Assembly (NCBI GenBank): GCA_023417775.1
Contig: JAEZEJ010000154.1
Span: 1 to 39,751 of the forward strand
Reading direction: 5' to 3'
DNA length: 39,751 nt
Origin: Actinomycetes bacterium
GTDB taxonomy: Bacteria; Actinomycetota; Actinomycetes; Propionibacteriales; Nocardioidaceae
Part shown: positions 24,871-31,612 of the stretch, piece after piece
How positions within the stretch are numbered: the first letter of the stretch is position 1
How the letters are laid out: the number at the start of each line of letters is the position of its first letter
Position numbers and translations under genes: made by a program
The notes under the pieces: model-generated
What the model was told of the DNA's origin: nothing
The model's database searches: none
The model's input: the letters and a program-made list of their open reading frames with translations, nothing else

Positions 24871-25341
24871 ATGGACGAGCGCGATGAGCGCGATGCATTC
24901 GATCGGATCGTCGAGGGACTGGATCTGGATCTGAGCGATCTGCCCGATCTCGACGAGGCCGCCGAACGTCACGCCCGCGAGCGCGAGGCCGCGGACCATG
25001 AGGCGGAGGACGCCGTCGCCGCCGGGGCCGACGGGCCGAGCGACCTGGACGACCTGCCGCCGGAGCTGCGCGATGACGCGGACGACGACGAGGTGCCGTT
25101 CTACCGCCAGGTCCCTCCCGCGCACGTCCGCCCGGCTCCGGGCACCGGACTCGCATGGGCCGGCGTGCTCGGGGCACCCGTCGTGGTGGTCGCGTCCTTC
25201 CTCTTCGGCTTCTGGGTCGACAGCTGGCTCATTGCTCTGCTGACGGTCGTCTCGATCGTCTCGGTGGCCTGGCTGTTCTGGCGCCTCCCCGAACGCGGAC
25301 CCTCGCACCGGGACTGGCCAGACGACGGCGCCGAGCTGTGA
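24871..25341 (+). CDS. Small acidic protein with two C-terminal membrane helices
   Basis: I do not recognise a named family. The first 80 residues are very acidic (MDERDERDAFDRIVEGLDLDLSDLPDLDEA and PSDLDDLPPELRDDADDDEV). Two membrane helices follow (about residues 91-110 and 112-131), with a short polar end. It is divergent from plsC, with 55 bp between start codons. Its last 113 bp overlap the 3' end of the convergent glucokinase gene. Codon pattern and topology support a real gene; similar acidic DUF-type membrane proteins occur at this locus in actinobacteria. Confidence 0.75.
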   Translation: MDERDERDAFDRIVEGLDLDLSDLPDLDEAAERHAREREAADHEAEDAVAAGADGPSDLDDLPPELRDDADDDEVPFYRQVPPAHVRPAPGTGLAWAGVLGAPVVVVASFLFGFWVDSWLIALLTVVSIVSVAWLFWRLPERGPSHRDWPDDGAEL

Positions 25342-26284
25342 TCCTCGCCATGTCGGCAGCGCCGATCAGGCCCGCCTCGGGGCCCAGATGCGCACCGACG
25401 ATCCGCGCCTCGGCTCGATAGCCGCGACCGGTGAGGGTCCGCGCGAAGGCGGCCCGCGCCGGGCCGAGCAGCAATGCCCCGTTGGCACTCACTCCCCCGC
25501 CCACGACGAAGACGCCCGGGTCGAGGGCGGCGGCGACATTCGCCAGGCCGACACCGAGCCAGTCGCCCACATCGGCCAGCCAGCCGACGGCCTCCTCGTC
25601 CCCGTCGGCGGCGAACCGGCCCACCAGCGCTCCGTCGACACGCGTGGCCTCGCCCTCCGCCGCGGCCAGCAGCGCCGCGCCGAACGGGGTCCCCTCCTCG
25701 ACCGCCGCGCGCGCCCGCCGCTGCAGGACCCGTCCGCTGGCGTACTGCTCCCAGCATCCGCTGTTGCCGCACTCGCAGGCCCGGCCGCCGGGGACGACCT
25801 GCATGTGGCCGAACTCCCCCGCGATCCCGAAGTGCCCCCGATAGGGCTGGCCGTCGATGACGATCGCTCCCCCGATGCCGGTGCCGAGGGTCACCATGAC
25901 CAGGTCCGGCTCGTTCTGGGCGGCCCCGAAGCGCCACTCGGCCCAGCCGCTCGCATTGGCGTCGTTGTCCACCAGCACGGGCAACCTGGTACGCCGGGCG
26001 ATGGCATCCCTCAAGGGCTCGTGCCGCCAGGCCAGGTGGGGCGAGAAGACGACCGTGGACTGCGAGGCGTCGACATACCCGGCGGCGCCGACACCGAGCG
26101 CGCGAACCGGCCAGTCCTCGCGGAACTCCGCGGTGATCTCGGCGATCGCGTCGACCATCGCCACCGGGTCGGTGGTGGGCGTCTCGCGCCGGCTCTGCGC
26201 CAGCAGACGACCGTCCTCGTCGACGACACCCGCGGCGATCTTGGTGCCGCCGATGTCGATGCCGATGGCGAGCCGGTCAGCCAT
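25229..26284 (-). CDS. glkA: ROK-family glucokinase
   Basis: Phosphorylates glucose to glucose 6-phosphate. It has the phosphate loop AIGIDIGGTKIAAG, DNDANASGWAE with the catalytic Asp, GTGIGGAIV, and the zinc motif region GHMQVVPGGRACECGNSGCWEQYASG. ATG at 26284 overlaps the end of the SRPBCC gene by 8 bp. The usual C-terminus would be near AADMARI. Here the frame runs on for about 36 Arg-rich residues antisense to the neighbouring gene before stopping. Streptomyces glkA has a similar neighbourhood. Confidence 0.92.
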   Translation of the reverse strand: MADRLAIGIDIGGTKIAAGVVDEDGRLLAQSRRETPTTDPVAMVDAIAEITAEFREDWPVRALGVGAAGYVDASQSTVVFSPHLAWRHEPLRDAIARRTRLPVLVDNDANASGWAEWRFGAAQNEPDLVMVTLGTGIGGAIVIDGQPYRGHFGIAGEFGHMQVVPGGRACECGNSGCWEQYASGRVLQRRARAAVEEGTPFGAALLAAAEGEATRVDGALVGRFAADGDEEAVGWLADVGDWLGVGLANVAAALDPGVFVVGGGVSANGALLLGPARAAFARTLTGRGYRAEARIVGAHLGPEAGLIGAADMARITARRRRLASPGARVRVRGGARTARPPRRSRRPSAEQ

Positions 26285-26729
26285 CGGCCTGTCCGGTCGT
26301 CTGCTCGACCCGTTTCTTGAGCCCCTTGAGGGCGGTGTCCACGATGACCTTCTCGGCCTTGCGCTTCAGCATGCCGAGCAGCGGCACCTTGACGTCGACA
26401 TGCAGTTGATAGGTCACCTCGGTGCCGGCGTCGACCGGGCGCAGCAGATAGGCGCCGTCCATCGTCGTCAGCATCGAGGCCTCGCCGAGCAGGCTCCAGG
26501 AGACCCCCCGGTCGCCGTCCCACTCGTAGCGCAGCGTGAACTCGTCGCTGATCGGCGCCGCCGCCAACACGAACCGCACATCGCGGGCACGTCCGCCCGG
26601 ACCATCGGCGACGATGCTGGCCTCCTGCATGCCGGTGGCCCACTGGGGGTAGCGCTCGAAGTCGGCGATCACCGCCATGACATCGGCCGCGGGGGCGGCC
26701 ACGACGATGCTGCTCTCGGTGCGCGCCAT
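26277..26729 (-). CDS. SRPBCC (START-like) family protein
   Basis: Small helix-grip fold protein like M. tuberculosis Rv2185c. The N-terminus MARTESSIVVAAPAADVMAVIADFERYPQW is the standard SRPBCC start; GTEVTYQLHVDVKVPLLGML precedes the long C-terminal helix (KRKAEKVIVDTALKGLKKRVEQ). ATG at 26729 is preceded by AGGAG at good spacing. The size is 150 aa. It forms an operon with glucokinase. The ligand is unknown. Confidence 0.88.
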   Translation of the reverse strand: MARTESSIVVAAPAADVMAVIADFERYPQWATGMQEASIVADGPGGRARDVRFVLAAAPISDEFTLRYEWDGDRGVSWSLLGEASMLTTMDGAYLLRPVDAGTEVTYQLHVDVKVPLLGMLKRKAEKVIVDTALKGLKKRVEQTTGQADG

Positions 26730-26781
26730 CGGATCTCCTGAGTCGGTGGGAACGGCCGGGAGCATCGCTCCCCGTCACAGC

Positions 26782-26947
26782 CTAGTGTCCTGTGTCGGAG
26801 GTTCGTTGCCGAGAGGCGTCGTCCGGGTGGATGCACCGCAAGGCGGCGGAGCGCAGGCAGGCTGGACGCCTTTCGAGTGACGCCAACGCAGCGGGGCGCC
26901 GCCCGGGCGGCGAAAAGCGGTGATGAACCTTCGACGCAGGGCACTAG
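26782..26947. mobile_element. MITE-like element, 166 bp with 30-bp terminal inverted repeats
   Basis: The ends 26782-26811 and 26918-26947 are inverted repeats matching at 24 of 30 positions, each beginning with CTAG. If CTAG is counted as a target duplication, the inner ends start TGTCCTGTG and TGCCCTGCG. The interior has no ORF but contains a perfect 16-bp palindrome (26897-26912). It sits between the divergent SRPBCC and acyl-CoA ligase genes and supplies a false upstream start to the latter. The CTAG duplication is like that of IS5-type elements; no transposase is present. Confidence 0.65.
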
Positions 26948-26980
26948 CGAGGGGCGGCCCTGACGAGGGGTCACCGGGAG

Positions 26981-26986
26981 TAGGGT
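26981..26986 (+). promoter_or_regulatory. -10 box for a leaderless acyl-CoA ligase mRNA
   Basis: TAGGGT lies eight bases before GTG 26995, and the -35 region falls just outside the MITE-like element. No well-placed Shine-Dalgarno is seen, which fits leaderless initiation. Confidence 0.45.
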
Positions 26987-26994
26987 GGCGTGCT

Positions 26995-28728
26995 GTGAGT
27001 ACTCCGGACGCCAGTGAACTCGGCAACCTCTCGCACGACCTGCTGGATCGCATTGTCGAGGCCCCTGACGCGGTGGCGCTGCGTCAGCGCGTCGACGGCG
27101 AATGGCGGGACGTGACGACCCGCGAGTTCCACGCCCAGGTTGTCGCGGCCGCCAAGGGGCTGATCGCCGAGGGCGTGAACGCCGGCGACCGGGTCGCGAT
27201 CATCGCCAAGACCCGCTACGAGTGGACGGTCCTGGACTACGCGATCTGGTGGGCCGGTGCCGTGACCGTGCCGGTCTACGAGACCTCGTCGGCCTCGCAG
27301 ATCGCCTGGATCCTCTCCGACTCGGGTGCCACCCATGTCTTCGTCGAGACCGATGACCATCGCGATCGCGTCGAGAAGGCCCGCTCGGAGGCTCCGAACG
27401 TGCGGATGATCCGCGCCGTCGACGAGGTCCTGACCGCGCTGGCCGCCGCTGGGGAGGACATCGACGATGCCGCGATCGAGGAGCGCCTCGCCACGCTGTC
27501 CTCGGACTCGATCGCCACCTTGATCTACACCTCCGGCACGACCGGGCGGCCCAAGGGCTGCGAGCTGACCCACGGCAACTTCCGGGCCGAGCTGGGCGGC
27601 GCCATCGAGATCCTGCCGGAGATGTTCGCCGAGCCCGAGGCCTCGACCCTGCTCTTCCTGCCGCTGGCCCATGTCTTCGCCCGGATCATCCAGATCGGGG
27701 CGATCCGCTCCGGTGCCGTCCTCGGCCACACCGCCGATATCCCGGACCTCGTCGAGCACCTGGGCGAGTTCCAGCCCACCTTCGTGCTCGGCGTGCCGCG
27801 GGTCTTCGAGAAGGTCTTCAACTCCGCCAGCGCCAAGGCCTATGCCGAGGGCAAGGGCAGGATCTTCGACCGCGCCGCCCAGGCCGCGATCGCCTACAGC
27901 CGCGCGACCGAGGACGGCGGGCGCGCCGGTCTCGGCCTGCGCGCACGTCATGCGCTGTTCGACCGGCTCGTCTACGGCAAGCTGCGCGATGCCCTCGGCG
28001 GCAAGGCCGGCTATGCGATCTCCGGCGGCGCGCCGCTCGGCGACCGGCTCGGTCACTTCTACCGCGGTATCGGCGTGACCGTGCTCGAGGGCTATGGGTT
28101 GACCGAGACCACCGCCGCGCTCGCCGCCAACCGCGTCGAGCGGCAGCGGATGGGCACCGTGGGCCTCCCCTTCCCCGACACCGAGGTCAAGGTGGCCGAG
28201 GACGGCGAGCTGCTCTTCCGCGGCCCCCAGGTGTTCGGCGGCTACTGGAACAATCCCGAGGCCACCGCGCAGGTGCTCACGGAGGACGGCTGGTTCCACA
28301 CCGGCGACCTCGGCGAGATCGACGACGAGGGCTTCATCCGGATCACCGGGCGCAAGAAGGAGATCATCGTGACCGCGGGGGGCAAGAACGTGTCCCCGAG
28401 CGTGCTGGAGGACCGCGTCCGCGCACATCCCTATGTCAGCCAGTGCCTCGTGGTCGGCGATGGCAAGCCGTTCATCGCCGCGCTCGTGACGATCGATCCG
28501 GAGCACTGGGACGGCTCGCTCGACGATGATGCCCTGCGCGAGGCGATCCAGGGCGCGATCGACGAGGCGAACACGCAGGTGTCACGGGCCGAGTCGATCC
28601 GCAAGTTCGTGATCCTCGACGAGGACTGGACCGAGGACAACGGCTACCTGACCCCCTCGTTCAAGGTGAAGCGGCCGGTCGTGCTGCGGGACTTCCACGA
28701 CACGGTCGAAGCCCTCTACGTCCGCTGA
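26995..28728 (+). CDS. Long-chain fatty acid--CoA ligase (FadD15-like AMP-forming)
   Basis: Activates long-chain fatty acids as acyl-AMP and then acyl-CoA. The ATP/AMP motif YTSGTTGRPKGCELTHGN begins near residue 178; GYGLTETT is near 366; DGWFHTGDLGEID near 431; and the hinge/A10 region GRKKEIIVTAGGKNVSPS near 452. At 577 aa it is like mycobacterial FadD15, which has the same neighbours. GTG at 26995 (VSTPDASELGNL) is preferred; the open frame further upstream lies in the MITE-like element. Confidence 0.94.
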   Translation: MSTPDASELGNLSHDLLDRIVEAPDAVALRQRVDGEWRDVTTREFHAQVVAAAKGLIAEGVNAGDRVAIIAKTRYEWTVLDYAIWWAGAVTVPVYETSSASQIAWILSDSGATHVFVETDDHRDRVEKARSEAPNVRMIRAVDEVLTALAAAGEDIDDAAIEERLATLSSDSIATLIYTSGTTGRPKGCELTHGNFRAELGGAIEILPEMFAEPEASTLLFLPLAHVFARIIQIGAIRSGAVLGHTADIPDLVEHLGEFQPTFVLGVPRVFEKVFNSASAKAYAEGKGRIFDRAAQAAIAYSRATEDGGRAGLGLRARHALFDRLVYGKLRDALGGKAGYAISGGAPLGDRLGHFYRGIGVTVLEGYGLTETTAALAANRVERQRMGTVGLPFPDTEVKVAEDGELLFRGPQVFGGYWNNPEATAQVLTEDGWFHTGDLGEIDDEGFIRITGRKKEIIVTAGGKNVSPSVLEDRVRAHPYVSQCLVVGDGKPFIAALVTIDPEHWDGSLDDDALREAIQGAIDEANTQVSRAESIRKFVILDEDWTEDNGYLTPSFKVKRPVVLRDFHDTVEALYVR

Positions 28729-28745
28729 ACGCCCCCACGACCGGC

Positions 28746-28808
28746 CCGGTAGCCCATCCTCATCCCGCCGGCAGCGGTCGATCTTCGATAGAGGTGATGG
28801 TCCACCGC
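28746..28808. repeat. Degenerate repeat pair between convergent genes
   Basis: The 94-bp gap 28729-28822 contains an imperfect head-to-head pair (28746-28764 and 28790-28808, the latter GAGGTGATGGTCCACCGC). It resembles the GCGGTGNNCCATCACCCAC members of the repeat family at 18265-18514. It lies between convergent genes, as at two of the other three repeat loci. Confidence 0.45.
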
Positions 28809-28822
28809 CGCCGGTCGGATGA

Positions 28823-30049
28823 TCACGAGGCCAGCTGTTCCAGCTGCTCGCGCCACTGGGCCGTGACGGCGGCCAGATCGGTGCCCAGCGTCTCGCGCAG
28901 CGCCGTGTCCACATCGGCTCCGGCGACCACGGCATCGTAGAACGCCCTCACCCGCTCGTCGCCGTAGTCCTCCACCAGCATGCGCATCGCGAGCCAGGCG
29001 GACTCGTAGACGGCGGTGACCCGGCCCGCGTCGGCGAAGTCCTGCGGCGTCGGCAGGGCGCCGGGGGCGCCGCTCTCGCGCACTTCGGCGAGGATGCGCC
29101 CAGCGCTGGTGGCCAGGGAGGCGTCGTCACCGCGCAGGGCGATCTCGTCGGCATAGCCTTCGGCCACCCACATCTCGACCCGCGAGCCGACGACCCGGGT
29201 GAGCTGGTGGACCGCCTCATGGGTGAGGACGATCTGCCGGCCGCGCTCGTCCATCTCGGCGAAGACCGCTGGATTGAGGGCGACCACCGCCCCCTCATCG
29301 GAGGCGGCGTCGAGGCGTGTGGTGACCGCGGCGATCGCCGCGGCCTCGTCCGGAGCCCGACCGGCGAGACGCCCCAGCCCGGCATCGGTCGCGGGCACGA
29401 CGAGGGCGAGCCGGTCTCCGACCGTCTCCCCGAGCTCGCGTCGCGCGCGTTGCGCGGCAGTCGCAGCCAGCGGCGCGATGTCCTCGACCTGGGCGCCCCC
29501 GAGAGCGACGACCACCGCGTCCTGGTCGGCCTGGACCTCGACCTCGCCGGCCATCCACAACGGCAACGGAGCGTCGTCGCGGGCTGCCGTGCCCGTCCAG
29601 GCGAAACCGTCCCCGGCCGGGCGCATGACCAGATCGACCTCGCTGTCCCGTTCGGCGGCCGGGAGCACGGAGCCGTCCGTCCGCCAGGTGACGTGCACGG
29701 TGACCGTCGTCGAGCCGTCGGCGCGCGTGGGCGCCTGTCCGCCGTCACGGTAGGAGAAGACCGGATCGGCTCCACCCACCGCCGTCAACGCGACCGCGGC
29801 GGTCCGGGCAGTCTCGGTTCCCCCGGCGGCGGCGATCAGGTCCTCTCCGATCGAGCCGCTCATCTCCCGCAGCTGCCGGTCGACCACGCGCGCGGCGTCA
29901 TCGGGATAGGAGACCTCGGGTGGAGACGCCGATGGGCGCCAGGGCTGCTGCCACAGCAGCACCCCGGCGCCCATCAGCACCACGATCACGAGGGCGATCA
30001 GATTCGCCCTCAGCAGGCGAGAGGGTCCCGTCGCGGGCCCCTCCGCCAT
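28823..30049 (-). CDS. Membrane-anchored putative zinc metalloprotease (HExxH)
   Basis: An N-terminal membrane helix (about residues 16-33, ANLIALVIVVLMGAGVLLW) anchors an extracellular protein of 408 aa. It contains VLTHEAVHQLT with His277, Glu278 and His281, and a downstream Glu297 in WVAEGYADE, the arrangement of gluzincin peptidases (peptidase MA-like). The middle region resembles a beta-rich substrate or lid domain. It starts 12 bp after the NlpC/P60 gene, so the two are probably one riboswitch-controlled operon. Substrate and activity are not shown. Confidence 0.78.
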   Translation of the reverse strand: MAEGPATGPSRLLRANLIALVIVVLMGAGVLLWQQPWRPSASPPEVSYPDDAARVVDRQLREMSGSIGEDLIAAAGGTETARTAAVALTAVGGADPVFSYRDGGQAPTRADGSTTVTVHVTWRTDGSVLPAAERDSEVDLVMRPAGDGFAWTGTAARDDAPLPLWMAGEVEVQADQDAVVVALGGAQVEDIAPLAATAAQRARRELGETVGDRLALVVPATDAGLGRLAGRAPDEAAAIAAVTTRLDAASDEGAVVALNPAVFAEMDERGRQIVLTHEAVHQLTRVVGSRVEMWVAEGYADEIALRGDDASLATSAGRILAEVRESGAPGALPTPQDFADAGRVTAVYESAWLAMRMLVEDYGDERVRAFYDAVVAGADVDTALRETLGTDLAAVTAQWREQLEQLAS

Positions 30050-30061
30050 GGCGTCGCTGGA

Positions 30062-31042
30062 TCAGCCGACGCGGGCGGCGACGTCGAAGCCGCCGAGACC
30101 GACGATCTCGACCGTCTTGCCCGGACGCGGCGCGTGGATGACCTGGCCGTTGCCGATGTACATGCCGATATGCGACATGCTCGAGTAGGCCACGAGGTCA
30201 CCCGGCTGCACCTCGCTCATCGGGATACGGGTACCGGCGTTCACCTGCGGTCCGACGACGCGGGGCAGGGAGACGCCCGCTGCCGCCCACGCGGCCTGGG
30301 TCAGACCCGAGCAGTCCCAGCTGTCGGGGCCGGTGCCGCCGTAGACATAGGGATCGCCGAGCTGGGCGAGGGCGAACTCGATCGCCGCCTGCGCGTTGCC
30401 GCTGCCGGGCGGGATGTCGACCGCGGGGGCCTCGGTCTCGCCGGGAGCGTTGATCTCCTCCTGCTCGGCGGCATCGAGACGCTCCAGATCGGCCTGAGCC
30501 TGGTCGTAGGCGCTCTGCACCTCGGCCTGCTTCTCCTTGGCCTCGGCCACGGCGGCCTCGAGCTTGGCACGGTGCTGCTCGAGCTGCTTCTGGCGATTCT
30601 GCAGGTCGCGGTTGGTGTCGGAGAACGCATCGAGCGCCTCCGAACGCGAGGTGTTGAGCGCGTCGACCGCACTGAGGCCGTCCAGGAAGACCTGGGCGTC
30701 CTTGCTCGCGATGAGGTTGACGGTCGGGCCGAGGGGCGCGTCCAGGTGCTGCTGCACGATGGCGGACTCCAGCTCGGTGCGCTGCGAGTCGTACTGCGCC
30801 TGGACCTGCTCGATCTCCTGGGTCAGGGCATCGATGCGCCGCTGCAGGGTCTCCTGGTCCTCGGTGAGCTGGTTGACCTCCTCATTGGCCGCCTCGGCGG
30901 CATGGAAGGCCTGCTCGACATCGTCGGCGGTGACCTGCGGATCGGCCTGTGCCGACGTCAGACTCATGACGGCCGCGAGGCCCAATGACGTCGTTCCGAC
31001 GGCGAACGCGCGAAGGCGCGTCGTGCGATGCGTGCGTGGCAC
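30062..31042 (-). CDS. Secreted NlpC/P60 peptidoglycan endopeptidase with coiled coil
   Basis: Cell-wall hydrolase that cuts stem peptides. An N-terminal signal sequence (about residues 1-33, ending SAQA) is followed by a long coiled coil (about residues 38-190, rich in Gln, Glu and Ala). The C-terminal NlpC/P60 domain has catalytic Cys244 (DSWDCSGLTQAAW), His291 (SMSHIGMYIG) and His303 (VIHAPRPG). GTG at 31042 has AGGAG eight bases upstream. It is similar in layout to RipA/Rv2190c-type proteins, and a ydaO riboswitch precedes it. Confidence 0.94.
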   Translation of the reverse strand: MPRTHRTTRLRAFAVGTTSLGLAAVMSLTSAQADPQVTADDVEQAFHAAEAANEEVNQLTEDQETLQRRIDALTQEIEQVQAQYDSQRTELESAIVQQHLDAPLGPTVNLIASKDAQVFLDGLSAVDALNTSRSEALDAFSDTNRDLQNRQKQLEQHRAKLEAAVAEAKEKQAEVQSAYDQAQADLERLDAAEQEEINAPGETEAPAVDIPPGSGNAQAAIEFALAQLGDPYVYGGTGPDSWDCSGLTQAAWAAAGVSLPRVVGPQVNAGTRIPMSEVQPGDLVAYSSMSHIGMYIGNGQVIHAPRPGKTVEIVGLGGFDVAARVG

Positions 31043-31065
31043 GGATCAACTCCTGCTCGATACCT

Positions 31066-31215
31066 CGACGCCTACCGGGTGAGCTGACGGATTCGGGCTC
31101 AAGGCTGCCCTACCCCACCGGACGTGGCCCGGCGAGGATTCACCCCACACTGATTGGTTCCCCGGTCCGCCCGAAGGCGATTCGGCGGTGCCATCGCCCC
31201 CGTCGGTCGACGGAG
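31066..31215 (-). ncRNA. ydaO-yuaA (cyclic di-AMP) riboswitch
   Basis: The leader of the NlpC/P60 gene carries the conserved blocks of this class in order on the minus strand: GGGGAACCAATC (31163-31152), GGGGTGAATC (31146-31137), GAGCCCGAATCCGTCAGCTC (31100-31081) and ACCCGGTAGGC (31080-31070). The class binds c-di-AMP and usually turns off downstream wall-hydrolase or ion-transport genes. The aptamer edges are approximate. Only about 25 bases separate it from the start codon, so translational control or early termination is possible. Confidence 0.9.
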
Positions 31216-31237
31216 TTCATCGATGACACAAGGCATC

Positions 31238-31266
31238 ACTCTAGGCAACGAGCGGGGCTGATTCAA
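31238..31266 (-). promoter_or_regulatory. Promoter of the riboswitch-controlled NlpC/P60 operon
   Basis: TTGAAT (31266-31261) and TAGAGT (31243-31238) are 17 bp apart on the minus strand, the best sigma-70-like pair in the window. Transcription would start near 31231, giving a leader of about 190 nt that includes the whole riboswitch. The -35 box overlaps the last codons of the upstream 86-aa gene. Confidence 0.65.
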
Positions 31267-31523
31267 CTCGCGTCGCGGTGCGTCGGCGGATCGTCGAGGG
31301 TCAACAGCCGAAGTGGTGGCACGAGTCCGGAATCGGCGAGCGCCCCGAGGGCGTCTCGCTCGGCATCGTCGAGCGCGACGATATCCTCCGGCGGCCCGAG
31401 CAACACGCTGACGACGCAGTCGCCGCAGGCGCCCGGGCTACGCACGACGCAGCTGTCGCAGTCGACGACGAGAGGATCTCCACCCGGGTCGGGAAGCGGT
31501 GTGGCAAAGCTCATGTCCTTCAT
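31263..31523 (-). CDS. Small Cys-motif protein, conserved in actinobacteria
   Basis: An 86-aa protein with a core LVVDCDSCVVRSPGACGDCVVSVLLG holding four cysteines in two CxxC pairs, suggestive of a metal or Fe-S site. The end is acidic and hydrophobic (PEDIVALDDAERDALGALADSGLVPPLRLL). I chose ATG 31523, seven bases after TAGCGT, as a leaderless start; ATG 31514 is also possible. I recall similar unnamed proteins in other actinobacteria but no function. Confidence 0.7.
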   Translation of the reverse strand: MKDMSFATPLPDPGGDPLVVDCDSCVVRSPGACGDCVVSVLLGPPEDIVALDDAERDALGALADSGLVPPLRLLTLDDPPTHRDAS

Positions 31524-31530
31524 GTCGCCG

Positions 31531-31605
31531 ACGCTAGAGCGGGCCACTGACAGTTTCGCGCGGCGCCGCCCGTCCCCCGAAACTGACGGTGGGCGTCTCT
31601 ACCGT
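31531..31605. promoter_or_regulatory. Divergent promoters with an inverted repeat between them
   Basis: TAGCGT (31536-31531, minus) serves the Cys-motif gene. TACCGT (31600-31605, plus) lies seven bases before GTG 31613 of the exonuclease gene. Between them an 8-bp inverted repeat (CAGTTTCG 31551-31558, CGAAACTG 31578-31585) may be a protein-binding site. No function is shown. Confidence 0.4.
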
Positions 31606-31612
31606 GATCGAC

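Noticed and set aside
26920..26994. Upstream in-frame extension of the acyl-CoA ligase
   Set aside because: It starts within the MITE-like element and lacks similarity to the family. GTG 26995 after TAGGGT fits better.
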